A stretch of 64,000 nucleotides of DNA from Tragulus kanchil. Lineage: Eukaryota; Chordata; Mammalia; Artiodactyla; Tragulidae. This document shows positions 51,301 to 61,140 of this stretch, piece after piece. The position numbers were made by a program, and so were the translations under genes. The DNA is taken from positions 75,295,001 through 75,359,000 of the forward strand of contig JAIOJX010000028.1 in the NCBI GenBank assembly GCA_022376925.1, given 5' to 3'. Numbering within the stretch: the stretch's first letter is position 1; the number at the start of each line of letters is the position of its first letter. The notes beneath the pieces were generated by a model. The model saw only the letters and a program-made list of their open reading frames with translations. It was not told the DNA's origin and searched no databases.

Positions 51301-54300
51301 TCTTGCAGTTCGGCTTCTGCTCTCTACAAGAGTCAACACAAACCCAAAGAATGGTATTTTCCGAGACATGCAGAAAAAACCCTTGAAGACTGTCACTCTT
51401 TTAGGCACTCCTAAAAATTTAATTATAAACTTCCTTTTACTAAAACATCTGGACACTGAGCTACACGACCGTATTTTAAGTTAACCCCTCTATTCAAATA
51501 TAATCAACCACTTGACTCTCTGGGAAATCTCTTGAGAATATTATGTAGACCTTAAAAGCTGGACAGACTCCCAGTGGAAAACCTCAAGTCATCAGAGATG
51601 TAACTCTCACGGTGAGAGAGATGTGAGTGAGAAGAGAAGTACTTTTTTTTTTTAAAACATTTATTTATTTATTTTTTTATCTATCTTTTGGGGGGGGGTG
51701 GGGAGGAAGGGCGACGGGCAGGCCACTTCTATTGGTCTTTCATTTCTCTATTTTCATCCGTCTTTGTTCTTTGGCTCCTGTGGGCCTCCCATCGCGGTGG
51801 CCTCTGTCGTCTCAGAGCACCGGCTCTGGGCGCATGCGCTCCAGAGCTCCGGCTCGGTAATTGGACACATCAGTCCAGCCGCTCCACGGCACATGGCCAG
51901 GGATCGAACCGGCGCTCCTTGCACTGCAAGGCGGTGTCCTTACCCACTGGACCACCAGGGGAAGCCCAGAAGAGAAGTACTTTTATAAAATATCATTATT
52001 ATAGAATTTTATTATAGCCATTCTATCTATAAATAGGTTCTTTGAAGAGATTGCTCAGAGTCCCACTTTGGTTCTATGGCAGCAAAAACCCCTACAACCC
52101 ACTCCCTCACCAAAAAACACTGTGCAGATATATTATACTAGAGACACTTACTTTTCTTTCACTTCTAAAGCCTCCCCTTCCTTGTCTTTATCTTCATCAG
52201 ACTTCTCTCCTTTAAGCATTGGCTGAGAAATTATATCATCCGTGAAAGAACTGAAGTAAGATTTGATAAACTGTGGAGACGGCATCAGAGGTTCACGATT
52301 CTGAAATTTAATCAAATTTAAATACATCAAAATAGAAAAACACTTACCTAAGAAGCAGATCCATGTGTAGAACACTGAGAACCACTGCCATAAAAACTGG
52401 CATCTCATTTTCAAGTAACTGAAGGATATCAGGCTCCAAACTATAGGGGAGCAGACAGTGGAAATGGTAATACTGCCAGTCCTAGCTGTTCAATGTAGAT
52501 TTTAAATGACCGCTTTTCCCTTCTCTGAAGATGGAAAATGTCAAGAACTCTTATAACCACACACTAAGTTAAACCATCTACCAACTGTGTAAAGCCAGTG
52601 CCAATTTATACATTATACCTTTCAAATCTTTAAAGAACAGGAGTTGGCAATTTGTTTCTGTAACAGGCCAGATAGTAAATATTTTAGGCTGTGAGCCATA
52701 CAGTATCACAGTCACTCAACTCTGCTATTGTGATTTAAAAGCAGTCAAAAACAATGTGGAAGTGGCTGAGTTCCAATGAATATTATTGGCTCATTATTTA
52801 TAAAACAGGTGGCCAACTGGATCTGGCCTTGTAGGTCACTGTCTGGCCACCTCTAATACACATGAATTCATTCAATATTCTCAAGGTACAATCTAGACAT
52901 AGTTCACATTTATTTTAAAAAGCCACAAAAGCCAAGATTACAGGAAAAACAAATATAACCCAGATCTAATTTCAGTTGTTACTATCATGCCCAAGTCTAA
53001 GCAGTATAAATTAGAAATGATCCATCCCCATGTATACTGCCTCTATTATTAACCAATGCAGACTACATTACCTTGTATTTTTCTTTGGCTTTCTCTTTTC
53101 CAAGAAGTTTAAGAACTTTATCAGCTAACAGCATGCTTTGTTGATTTTGGAACCCTTCTAATATACACACAGCAGTGACATCTAGAAATGATGCAAAAAG
53201 TAAGAGCAAGTATGAACTTACTGCAAAGATGACTAGCAGCATCAAACGGCTCAATGGTGCCACAGAAAGCCCAACTAAATTCAGGGCTCTATGAGGCTAT
53301 CGTTTCCAACATATCTGTTCCTAACACTTTGGTTTTACACACTTTATGACCAACTGAAAGCTCAGAAGGTCACTCTAGTTCTCTGGAATTCACTTTCCTC
53401 ACCTGTGAAATGAAAAGGACTATACTACATGATTTGTGATGATTCTCATTGCTCTAACATTGTACACAGCAAATAAAACAAGTAACCCAGGAAAATTCTC
53501 TGCTGGCCAGTAAGTATAGGCCAAATCAACATATTGTGGCTCTCTCGTATCTGTTTTTTTTTTTTTTTAAAAATATAGGTCTCAGGTTACTTGCTGTCTC
53601 AAAAGCCATCTTACCACAGAGCTCTCAATTAAATCTGCTTCAAAATATCATTTTAACCTGGCTATGGGCTTCTCAGGTGGCGTAAGTGATAACCCACCTG
53701 CCAATACAGGAGACAAAAGGGACAAGGGTTCAATCCGTGTGTTGGGAAGATCCCCTGGAGAAGGATATGTCAACTCATTTGAGTATGTCCCCAGAGAATC
53801 ACATGGACAGAGCAGCCTGGCGGGCTATAGTTCATAGGGTCACAAAGAGTTGGACACGACTAAAGCAACTTAGCACACACATATGCTACAACTCAATACT
53901 CTGGTCTGAAATGAAAATTATCAATGTTTCATTAATCTCTCAACCTTTCAAAGTAGTCAACAAGGCTAGGCCTCTCTTTTTGAACTCAATTTCTCATAAT
54001 TCCAAACCCATGCTCCTCCAAACAAGTCAATCTGCTGCAGGTTCCCCGATACTCTGGCTAGTGACTAGGTCAATGTCTTTTCCCCCACCCTATTTCTCCA
54101 TCTAAAATCCATTTAAACTCTTACAATTAACTCTTAATAACTTTAAGGTCTGGTTCAAAACTCAGATTTTCTTTTCCAAAGCAAAACTCCTTCTACCCAC
54201 CACCAAAGTACATGACGCCACAAAACCTCAAGTTTTTCTAGAATGCTTTCTAAAACCACTATCAATTGGTTGCCCAGATTTTAAAAAATAAAATAGCCTT

Positions 54301-56990
54301 TTCCTTTTAAATACTAATATTATTAAATGGCTTAATTTCTGATTATTGATGCTTTTACAGCAGATTTAGTGGATGTAGTGGAAAGCACTTTTAGACTATA
54401 GAAATTGCATTTTGGGTTAGCATTTCTCTATATCACCTAGAAGAATGTACTTTATAGGTCAGAAGCTAATACCCTAACTGAAGTTTTGGCAACAGATACT
54501 GCCAATTAGAGGCCAAGGAATATTTATAGTATTTACTGATAATGGCAAATTCACTTGCTGCTTTGTATCAGTCACATAATTTCTAACTGAATAAAAGATA
54601 ATGTTTGCAAATAGCAAGGGCAAAAAACAAATATTTTCTTTAAAGATTTAATCTCAAAATTATTTCATACTGATATAGTATATTAACTGAAAATATGTAG
54701 AATCTTAGAAACACTTAACACTCACTAAAATCTCTCTTCTGATTTCTTACTCAAGAAATCACACTGATGCTGTTACCAGGTTTAAAATGTGTGGTATATA
54801 AACTTTAAATCATTTAATTCCACAGTCAGGAACAGAGGCATACTCAAGTATCAGCAATGTCAACTGAAACTAGAAAAAAAAAGCCTCAATTGGAGAAGAG
54901 TCAAGCTTTTAAACACAACTGATTTCTCTACTCATAGGCAGAGTTGCCTATAAATTTACCAGTGACTACAAAGCTTTCAGTAATTTTCATATGTAAATAC
55001 AAAAACACCCTCACCTTCTAAACATTCCCTCTTGTTGTCTAGCTTCTCGTGGGCTTTTGCACGTCTAAAGAGAGCTTTCACATATTTGGGGTTAAGTTCA
55101 ACAGCCTTTGTACAATCTTGTGCCACCTCTTTCCATTTTTGCTGTAATCGAAAGTATTAAAAAAAAAAAAGTCACACTGAAGGAAACACTGCTCAACAGA
55201 AATCAGTTTTCTAAACTCAGCAGGCTGAGTGGTAGAGTCCCACAACCCAATTCATACAATATCCAGAACACAGTATAACAGCTCACATAAATAATAAAGA
55301 GAAGCAACCTGATTTTTAAAATAGGTAAAGGACACACTTAAGCCATCTTTCTAGCACGAAATCTACCACCTACCTGCATCTACGTGATCATACCATCTCC
55401 TTCTTCCCTCCTGTTAAAACTGAGGAAGCACTCCTCTCCATCAAAGGCCAACCCTCCACTTGCGGTATGATCCACACTCCCCTCTATATCAAGGGCTTCA
55501 CTGTTAGCTCTCCTGCCTCTGCATCAATCTGCTTCTCTACCGAATCATTCCTATCAGCATAAAAACATTGACTTTAGTATTTTCCATCTTTTAAAAACCC
55601 TTGTTTGATTGCATTATTCCCTACAGTTACTACATTTCTCAGCTCCTTCTTACTGCCAAATCTCCAACAAATTTCCACTCTGCTTGATTTTCACCGGCTC
55701 CTATTGGCTCCTTCCCAATTTCGACAGCTGACTGCTCCCCATCTATATGATTTCTATGTGCTGGAATGCTCAAGGACTCAGCCTTTTCTTAGGGGATCAT
55801 ATGTATGGTCCCGTAACATCTAAAAATAGAGGACTCCCAAATTTCTCTCTTTAACCCAAACACTCCCCTAAAATAGACATTTCTCAATTCAAGCATCTGC
55901 TTAGCTGTCTTACTCCTTCCTCACTCCACTATTATTAAAATTTCTGCTTCTCTTCAGCCTTCTCATCCAAAGCAACAGCAAATTCTGTTGGTTTTCAGCT
56001 TTCCTTCACATCTCATTTAGGCAGCTACACCACCACCTTTCCTCAGTCCTCTTGCCTCCCTCCAATGTAGTCTTGACAGAACAGTGAGAACAACGTTAGA
56101 TGATGTTCCTGCCCTATTTCAAACCCGTACATATTTCCCATGACACCGAGAATCAAATCCAACCTTCTTACCACTGCAAGGCTTTGCCTGATCTGGCCTC
56201 TGCTACCTCTCCAATTTCATCTCTCTATACCCCAGGATCCTTTTTACCTTCTTTAATCATGGCAAACTCTTGTCTGTCTCAGAAGCAATTACATATACTG
56301 TTTCCTCTATTTGTAACGCTCTATTCTCCACTATTTGATACACCAACCTCAATCATTCCTCTATTAGAGAATCAAAGGCTTACCAAAATGTCATTTAACA
56401 GTTCACTGTTTAGCTATGCCTAAGTGCTCGATTTTATAGATCCAGCTCCTACTATAGTAACCTTTTATATATGACACAGTCAATAAAGTCTGGTTTAAAA
56501 AAAATGCAGGCTACAAATGACTGACAAACATAGAAAAAGATGGTTCACCTTCACCAACATCTCAGAAAGTGCAAATTAAAATGAGGAAAGAGTATTTTTC
56601 TTCTACCAGAGGGGTAGATATATACAACACTGAATTGTATGTGTAATAGGAAAAACTAAAGTTTGTTTTTAAAGAGCTATGTAATTAAAAGACATAAAAA
56701 CAAAACTATACTTTCAAAACAACTTCAAAAAGTATATTAGATACATCTGAGTGGCATTAAATGAAACATTATGCAAATAAAGAGAAACAGAAGAAAAACC
56801 AACCTAGGATACATACCAACTGCTCAAAGGCAGCAGCTCTGTTTTGATAAAATGTGGAAAGGTCAACATTCTTCTCTGTAGGACACAAACTGATAGCCTC
56901 AGTATAGCACTGAATAGCTTGTTCATATTTTCCTGCTTTAAAATATTTGTTGCCTTTGTTCTTGGCTGCTTGGGCTCTATCAAGAGAATT
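33203..56990 (-). CDS. TOMM70: TOMM70 mitochondrial import receptor, exons 2-12 (exon 1 outside window)
   Basis: TOM-complex receptor of the outer mitochondrial membrane, which docks Hsp70/Hsp90 carrying carrier-type preproteins. Coding parts on the minus strand, high to low: 56817-56990, 55015-55141, 53072-53181, 52152-52300, 49162-49369, 45424-45558, 44305-44412, 43354-43470, 39360-39457, 38347-38469 and 33203-33356. All introns are GT-AG. The exons join to exactly 500 codons plus stop, equal to residues 109-608 of the 608-residue human protein. Tetratricopeptide repeats fill most of it. Exons 2-3 form the N-terminal clamp for the chaperone EEVD tail, and the [10 protein letters not shown] motif contains Arg192, known to be needed for chaperone docking. 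The membrane anchor and first ~108 residues would be on exon 1 beyond position 64000. Exons 7, 10 and part of 11 recur in false tandem duplicates. The gene is convergent with NIT2, the same arrangement as human 3q12. Confidence 0.97.
33473..33667 (+). mobile_element. Bov-tA SINE in TOMM70 intron 11
   Basis: tRNA-like head (gggctcagatggtaaagaat) followed by the Bov-A unit (ggcaacccactgtagtattc, ttgcctggag, ggagacaactgaa). Ruminant-specific. Confidence 0.85.
34086..35130 (-). mobile_element. BovB (RTE) LINE 3' fragment in TOMM70 intron 11
   Basis: About 1 kb in antisense. The plus strand reads ttgctaagtcttgtttgact, gccaaagtattggagcctc and gcatcaattcttc-type blocks in the order known from BovB. 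A minus-strand frame at 33947-34396 keeps the end of the BovB protein ([38 protein letters not shown]). It is 5' truncated, as most copies are, and the frame is otherwise broken. Confidence 0.9.
35370..35560 (+). mobile_element. Bov-tA SINE in TOMM70 intron 11
   Basis: gggcttccctgctggctcag head, cccactccagtattcttgcc body, and ggctacagtccatgctgttg end. Its last part begins the 35491-37755 tandem pair. Confidence 0.85.
35703..35722. repeat. (TG)n microsatellite
   Basis: Run of about ten TG units directly next to a Bov-tA element. The same run, with the same length, occurs at about 36825-36843 in the tandem copy. Confidence 0.85.
35723..35934 (-). mobile_element. Bov-tA SINE, minus strand
   Basis: ctgtgctaagtcgtttcagc, attctccaggcaagaatact and gatcttcctgacccagggat in reverse orientation. 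Confidence 0.85.
36845..37056 (-). mobile_element. Duplicate copy of the Bov-tA at 35723
   Basis: Offset 1122 bp, with the same microsatellite neighbour. Confidence 0.85.
38347..38469 (-). CDS. TOMM70: TOMM70 exon 11 (residues 517-558)
   Basis: 123 bp, acceptor ttttcag, donor gtaact. It encodes [20 protein letters not shown], then [20 protein letters not shown]. The Arg558 codon is split with exon 12. Confidence 0.97.
38702..39028 (+). mobile_element. Young full-length CHR-like SINE (family A) in TOMM70 intron 10
   Basis: Complete head gggcttcccctggtggtcca, box A TGGTCCAGTGG, CpG-rich body (ggagcgcatgcgcccagagc), and an AAAT-repeat tail then poly(A). Flanked by the target-site repeat aaatttaagtga (38690-38701 and 39029-39040). 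Confidence 0.9.
39360..39457 (-). CDS. TOMM70: TOMM70 exon 10 (residues 485-517, lower copy)
   Basis: 98 bp, acceptor cccatag, donor gtatgt. It encodes [20 protein letters not shown], then [12 protein letters not shown] plus two bases of Gly517. An identical copy lies at 40457-40554. Confidence 0.96.
39522..39567 (-). pseudogene. TOMM70: Partial duplicate of TOMM70 exon 11
   Basis: Only the first 46 bases of exon 11 (acceptor side) are repeated here. The donor side is lost at the joint of the tandem pair, where noisy sequence (39494-39521) follows. It lies between two copies of exon 10. Confidence 0.88.
39800..40126 (+). mobile_element. Duplicate copy of the SINE at 38702
   Basis: Offset 1098 bp with the same target-site repeats. 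The poly(A) is slightly shorter. Confidence 0.88.
40457..40554 (-). other. TOMM70: Duplicate copy of TOMM70 exon 10
   Basis: Same 98 bp as 39360-39457, offset 1097 bp, within the 38424-40591 tandem pair. Splicing in both copies would shift the frame, since 98 is not a multiple of three. Confidence 0.9.
40683..40775 (-). mobile_element. Bov-A/Bov-tA fragment
   Basis: gttgtttagctgctcagtca, gcaacctcatggactctgtc, ccaggcaagaatac. The head is missing. Confidence 0.65.
41007..43160. repeat. Tandem pair 15 (41007-42083 / 42084-43160), offset 1074
   Basis: TOMM70 intron 9, no named repeat. The 78-codon frames at 41243 and 42317 are chance frames duplicated with it. Confidence 0.9.
43354..43470 (-). 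CDS. TOMM70: TOMM70 exon 9 (residues 446-484)
   Basis: 117 bp, 39 codons, acceptor tacacag, donor gtaaac. It encodes [20 protein letters not shown], then [19 protein letters not shown]. Confidence 0.97.
43471..44304. other. TOMM70 intron 8, nothing recognised
   Basis: No repeat or open frame worth naming seen between exons 8 and 9. Confidence 0.4.
44305..44412 (-). CDS. TOMM70: TOMM70 exon 8 (residues 410-445)
   Basis: 108 bp, 36 codons, acceptor ccttag, donor gtaggt. It encodes [20 protein letters not shown], then [16 protein letters not shown]. Confidence 0.97.
45424..45558 (-). CDS. TOMM70: TOMM70 exon 7 (residues 365-409)
   Basis: 135 bp, phase 0, acceptor atatag, donor gtacac. It encodes [20 protein letters not shown], then [20 protein letters not shown] and HHRGQ. 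The four-Gln run is a CAG tract. This copy is intact; the copy at 46515-46645 is not. Confidence 0.96.
45600..47800 (-). mobile_element. Old L1 3' region in TOMM70 intron 6, doubled by the tandem pair
   Basis: Antisense L1 3' signatures: ggctgaataatattccattg, gctgatggacatttgaattg, aaagtgatacctcattgtga. The order matches the 3' end of older L1s. It appears once from 45600 and again from 46690. Confidence 0.75.
46515..46645 (-). pseudogene. TOMM70: Damaged duplicate of TOMM70 exon 7
   Basis: Copy of 45424-45558, 131 bp instead of 135. One CAG is missing from the Gln run, and one A is missing from the AAAA of ACAAAAGAT, which shifts the frame. The flanks are otherwise nearly identical to the intact copy. 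Homopolymer and short-repeat loss is typical of long-read error. Confidence 0.88.
48027..48346 (-). mobile_element. Young CHR-like SINE (family A) in TOMM70 intron 6
   Basis: Tail aagatttatttatttattta at left, CpG-rich body, head ending accaccaggggaagccc at right. Target-site repeat gaaaatctcatttta at 48012-48026 and 48347-48361. About 15 bp is missing near box A compared with other copies. Confidence 0.88.
48362..49161. other. TOMM70 intron 6, remainder
   Basis: AT-rich; nothing recognised. Confidence 0.4.
49162..49369 (-). CDS. TOMM70: TOMM70 exon 6 (residues 295-364)
   Basis: 208 bp, acceptor tttacag, donor gtacat. It encodes [20 protein letters not shown], then [20 protein letters not shown] to EANVK. 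TPR helices of the substrate-binding core. Confidence 0.97.
50050..50199 (-). mobile_element. Bov-tA SINE, minus strand, TOMM70 intron 5
   Basis: attctccaggcaggaatact, ggatcttccccacccaggga, gattctttaccattggagcc. The A-unit end is truncated. Confidence 0.85.
50595..50770. mobile_element. MIR-like SINE remnant, TOMM70 intron 5
   Basis: ctatttattgagagcctaag, aacctcacaataagcctc and gctaaggctcagagtaaagc follow the MIR core order. Confidence 0.55.
51647..51967 (-). mobile_element. Young CHR-like SINE (family A) with a 17-nt target-site repeat
   Basis: Flanked by perfect copies of agaagagaagtactttt at 51630-51646 and 51968-51984. Body and head match the 38702 and 61844 copies closely. Confidence 0.92.
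52152..52300 (-). CDS. TOMM70: TOMM70 exon 5 (residues 246-295)
   Basis: 149 bp, acceptor atttcag, donor gtaagt. It encodes [20 protein letters not shown] and the charged linker [19 protein letters not shown] between the clamp domain and the C-terminal TPR core. The Asn295 codon is split. Confidence 0.97.
52630..52858. mobile_element. hAT-type DNA transposon remnant (MER58-like; name uncertain)
   Basis: aacaggccagatagtaaata, ttttaggctgtgagccatac and aacaggtggccaactggatc match the well-known mammalian non-autonomous hAT pattern. Confidence 0.6.
53072..53181 (-). CDS. TOMM70: TOMM70 exon 4 (residues 209-245)
   Basis: 110 bp, acceptor tttctag, donor gtaatg. It encodes [20 protein letters not shown], then [16 protein letters not shown]. 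Confidence 0.97.
53382..53465. mobile_element. Possible MIR core, TOMM70 intron 3
   Basis: cactttcctcacctgtgaaatg resembles the MIR core. Short and diverged. Confidence 0.35.
53666..53872 (+). mobile_element. Bov-tA SINE, TOMM70 intron 3
   Basis: gggcttctcaggtggcgtaa head and ggcgggctatagttcatagg, gttggacacgactaaagcaa tail. Confidence 0.85.
55015..55141 (-). CDS. TOMM70: TOMM70 exon 3 (residues 167-209)
   Basis: 127 bp, acceptor attacag, donor gtgagg. It encodes [20 protein letters not shown], then [20 protein letters not shown]. Arg192 of the chaperone clamp is the first Arg of FRR. The Asp209 codon is split with exon 4. Confidence 0.97.
55400..56440. mobile_element. Probable L2 LINE remnant, TOMM70 intron 2
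   Basis: ctttgcctgatctggcctct, gctacctctccaatttcatc and cctctatttgtaacgctcta follow the known L2 3' order. Heavily diverged; open frames here are chance. Confidence 0.55.
56817..56990 (-). CDS. TOMM70: TOMM70 exon 2 (residues 109-166)
   Basis: 174 bp, phase 0 at both ends, with acceptor tttcag and donor gtatgt on the minus strand. It encodes [20 protein letters not shown], then [20 protein letters not shown] to AAAFEQL. It holds the first TPR and the start of the second. Confidence 0.97.
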
Positions 56991-57285
56991 CTGAAATGCA
57001 ATAAAACAATTATGAAACACTTATCAATACTAATAGATTCAGACCAGTGATTAAATGACACACTGAAGAAAAAACAGGACAAAAGAATGGCTGTTCACAG
57101 TCCAAGTCACTCATATAAATATCTTCATAGTCCTAGTAATAGGGACTGCTGAGTCAAAACCTTTATTCATCTTTGACCTGAAAAACACGCAGCCTTTCCC
57201 CACCAGAAAACACTGTAGTGCTGTGAAGTACCACCTTTGCTGCCAAACTCTGCCAACAAGAGTTTTGATAGCCTAATGAGTATAA

Positions 57286-57498
57286 AACTGAGGTTCTCAA
57301 TCAGGAACTATTTTCCCTCTACGGTACATTTCACAACGTCTGAAGACATTTTAGATGATCACACCTAGAAGTTAGGGGGAGGTGCTCCTGGCATCTAGTA
57401 GGCAGATACCAGAATGCTGCTAACATTTCACAATGAATGGGCAGTACCCCACAACAACTTACCATATCCAAAATGTCAACAGTGCCAAAGTGCAAAAC
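57286..57498. mobile_element. MER5A-like DNA transposon remnant, TOMM70 intron 1
   Basis: gaggttctcaatcaggaact, gctcctggcatctagtaggc, gctgctaacatttcacaatg and aaaatgtcaacagtgccaaa match MER5A in order. Confidence 0.75.
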
Positions 57499-58337
57499 CC
57501 CAGTGTAACATAATATTCTGATATTATTTTAATTCACATTTTCTTCACTATAAATGAACTTGAAAATCTGTTCATACATACTGACCACTTAACCTTTCAT
57601 TCTGAAAACCATTTATTCACATGCATGGCTGTTTTTCTATTAGGCTGTTGGTCAACAGTGTCGAACAGAAACTAGAAACATTTTGTCATCTTCATTACAA
57701 CTGTTATCCCAAATCCCTTGTTTGCTAATCAGTAATTTTTTGGCACTCCTATCTTTGTCTCAGAATCTGCTTCCTAGAGGACCTAATTCACATACTTCAT
57801 GAGTTGATAGCTAATATCCACTGAGGACAGTTGCAAGAGCTTCAGTCAACATTTGGGAAACATCTCTGTAGATAAATCCAGCTATCTAGGTTCCAGCTGC
57901 TAGTCCAAGAGCTTTGTGGCACATCTTCACCCCAAACTTTGTCAACACCATTCAACTTTAACATATATGTGATTACGAAAGAACCCATGTATCTCCAACA
58001 GCCAAACCCCGACAAAGTAAATGCAGAAGAGGCTGCCCCCACAATGAACTCACAGGAGCTGTGAAAACTGTGCTGGCTGGGGCCTAGGGCACCTCCGTCA
58101 GGAAGAGATGATAGGAGAGCAACCTTTTGTATCTGTTCTCTTCTTTCTTACTCACGTTTCAGGTGTTTGGGTTTTGTTTTTGTTTTGTTTTTGCTATTTT
58201 TTTCTTCCACTTACCTTTCCCCCCCTTCTTCTCCTTTAGTCTAAATGTAACTACTGTTATTTTTAAGAAGTACAGTGCACAAAGAAGGACGCGTAGGCAA
58301 TTCTTAAGTTCAGAATATTAAACAGCTAGTTAAGCTA
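57499..58337. other. TOMM70 intron 1, nothing recognised
   Basis: No repeat or gene recognised. A pyrimidine-rich stretch with T runs lies at 58165-58240. Confidence 0.4.
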
Positions 58338-58497
58338 GCTAGTGTCAATAAGAGACACGCATATTTTAAAATGAGATGTGAGTCGAACAAAGCACAAAAA
58401 AGAGTAACATATGAATAGAAAATCTTCCACCTGTAAAGAGCCTGAATCATCTTCCAAAAACATTTGACAGTAAAAATCCATGGCACAAAAAGTCACT

Positions 58498-58690
58498 GGC
58501 TTCCCTAGTGGCTTAGATGGTTAAGAATCTGCCTGCAATGCAGGAGACCCAGGTTCAATCCCTGAGTAGGGACGATTCCCTGGAGAAGGGAATGGCAATA
58601 CACTTCAGTATTCTTGCCTGAAGAATGCCATGGACAGAGGAGCCTGGCGGGGTAGCAAAGAGTCAGACACGACTGAGCAACTTTGACTTT
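58498..58690 (+). mobile_element. Bov-tA SINE, TOMM70 intron 1
   Basis: ggcttccctagtggcttaga head, gcctgcaatgcaggagaccc, then agtcagacacgactgagcaa. Confidence 0.88.
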
Positions 58691-59564
58691 TGCCTTCAGG
58701 ACTGGCTTAATATATTAGGTTTCTAGTTGCTGGAAAGCTGCACCTGAAGCAACCTCATCATTCCTCCCACTCCACTAAGAAAGACAAAACTCAGACTGGA
58801 GTAAGACGGTATCATCCAGAAGGCACGAGGAGCCCCTCCACCCAAGAAACAAGTGACAGGCATTTGTGCCTGTCCTCCAACAGACCACATTGTCAAGAAC
58901 TGATAAAGGGCAATTAATACTATAAATGAGAGACACCCCACTCAAATAAAAAAAACAAGTGTTTGAGGAAGCAGGATAAACAAAGTAAACAGAAAAATTA
59001 ACATCAGGGGAATGAGAAGTTATCACAGTCATTTCTAAAAGGGCTGCTTTTAAAGAGCACCAACTAGACATCTTGAAAATTAACAATTATTATGATGATA
59101 AACTCAATGGATGAACTGTGTATCAGAATGCACATAACTGAGGAGCAAATGAGTAGAAGGTAGAGTCAAGGGTATCTGCCAGAATGCAAGCAGAACAGAG
59201 GATACGGAGATGAGAAGTTTGGAAAAAAACGCTGATATGAAGTATAAATATTAGAAGCAAAGGCACAGAAAGGAGCATCTTTCAGAAAATATCCTGACAC
59301 ACATTTTTAGACATACATGGTGAAGTTTCACAGTAAAAAGCCTTAAAAGTTTTTAGGCAAGGAAAAAAAGATTACAAAGAAAAAGAACGAAACTGGAGTC
59401 AAACTATCTAGTGTCAATAAGAGACACATATTTTAAAATGAGATGTGAGTCGAACAAAGCACAAAAAAGAGTAACATATGAATAGAAAATCTTCCACCTG
59501 TAAAGAGCCTGAATCATCTTCCAAAAACATTTGACAGTAAAAATCCATGGCACAAAAAGTCACT

Positions 59565-59757
59565 GGCTTCCCTAGTGGCTTAGATGGTTAAGAATCTGCC
59601 TGCAATGCAGGAGACCCAGGTTCAATCCCTGAGTAGGGACGATTCCCTGGAGAAGGGAATGGCAATACACTTCAGTATTCTTGCCTGAAGAATGCCATGG
59701 ACAGAGGAGCCTGGCGGGGTAGCAAAGAGTCAGACACGACTGAGCAACTTTGACTTT
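59565..59757 (+). mobile_element. Duplicate copy of the Bov-tA at 58498
   Basis: Offset 1067 bp, identical flanks. Confidence 0.88.
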
Positions 59758-60474
59758 TGCCTTCAGGACTGGCTTAATATATTAGGTTTCTAGTTGCTGG
59801 AAAGCTGCACCTGAAGCAACCTCATCATTCCTCCCACTCCACTAAGAAAGACAAAACTCAGACTGGAGTAAGACGGTATCATCCAGAAGGCACGAGGAGC
59901 CCCTCCACCCAAGAAACAAGTGACAGGCATTTGTGCCTGTCCTCCAACAGACCACATTGTCAAGAACTGATAAAGGGCAATTAATACTATAAATGAGAGA
60001 CACCCCACTCAAATAAAAAAAACAAGTGTTTGAGGAAGCAGGATAAACAAAGTAAACAGAAAAATTAACATCAGGGGAATGAGAAGTTATCACAGTCATT
60101 TCTAAAAGGGCTGCTTTTAAAGAGCACCAACTAGACATCTTGAAAATTAACAATTATTATGATGATAAACTCAATGGATGAACTGTGTATCAGAATGCAC
60201 ATAACTGAGGAGCAAATGAGTAGAAGGTAGAGTCAAGGGTATCTGCCAGAATGCAAGCAGAACAGAGGATACGGAGATGAGAAGTTTGGAAAAAAACGCT
60301 GATATGAAGTATAAATATTAGAAGCAAAGGCACAGAAAGGAGCATCTTTCAGAAAATATCCTGACACACATTTTTAGACATACATGGTGAAGTTTCACAG
60401 TAAAAAGCCTTAAAAGTTTTTAGGCAAGGAAAAAAAAAAAAGATTACAAAGAAAAAAGAACGAAACTGGAGTCA

Positions 60475-60864
60475 AACTATCACCATTAAGTGTTAAAGAA
60501 TAATAAAGCAACACCGTCCATATATCCTGAGACTGTTTTGAACTTAAAATCTTATACCTAGCTAAATTAGCATTTAAAGGATAATACAAGAACAGAAACA
60601 GAGGTGTACAGCTTCCTTAGCACTAAAAATGAACAAAGTGGAGGAGATGATCAATACAACAAAAAGCAGGAAGGGGAGGGTAAAGGAAGAAACAAAAAAG
60701 CAGAACATGAATGGCAAGAATCACTAAACATGTCAACAAAACCATAAATGTGAGTAGGTTAAATCAACCTATCATAAACCAACTATTAAAGTAAAAAAAT
60801 AACTACAAGCTGCCTATAGGCATGACCTAAAACAAAATGACAGGTCAAAAAAAAAAAGAATACA
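60475..60864 (+). mobile_element. Probable old L1 ORF2 fragment, plus orientation
   Basis: aaatgtgagtaggttaaatc and aactacaagctgcctatagg, with continuation after the SINE at 61200-61350 (aaaggtacgatctaccaaga), resemble the L1 ORF2 endonuclease region. Diverged. Confidence 0.5.
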
Positions 60865-61140
60865 GGGCTTCCCTGGTGGTCCAGTGGGTGAAGAGTCCAC
60901 CCTGCAGTGCAGGGGGCACCGGTTTGATTCCTGGCCCAGGAGGATCCCACATGCTGTGGAGCGGCTGGACCGGTGTGTCCAACTGTGAGCCAGCACTCTG
61001 GAGCTCATGCGCCCAGAGCAGGTGCTCTGTAGTTTGCAAGGCCGCTGCGATGGAAGGCCCACACAGGCCAAAAGAATTAAGATGGATGAAAATAAATAAA
61101 TGAAGGACCAATAAAAGAGGCCAAAATTAAAAAAAAAAAA
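60865..61140 (+). mobile_element. CHR-like SINE, older subtype, in L1
   Basis: Head gggcttccctggtggtccag, body with gtccaactgtgagccagcac, tail aaaataaataaatgaagg then aaaattaaaaaaaaaaa. Differs from family A by a shorter 3' part. Confidence 0.8.

Larger units (their letters stand above)
58338..60474. repeat. Tandem pair 17 (58338-59406 / 59407-60474), offset 1067
   Basis: TOMM70 intron 1 with a Bov-tA element. Confidence 0.9.

Noticed and set aside
55605..56423. Open frames of 72 and 107 codons in TOMM70 intron 2
   Set aside because: They fall in a pyrimidine-rich L2-like remnant, with no splice signals or known protein similarity.
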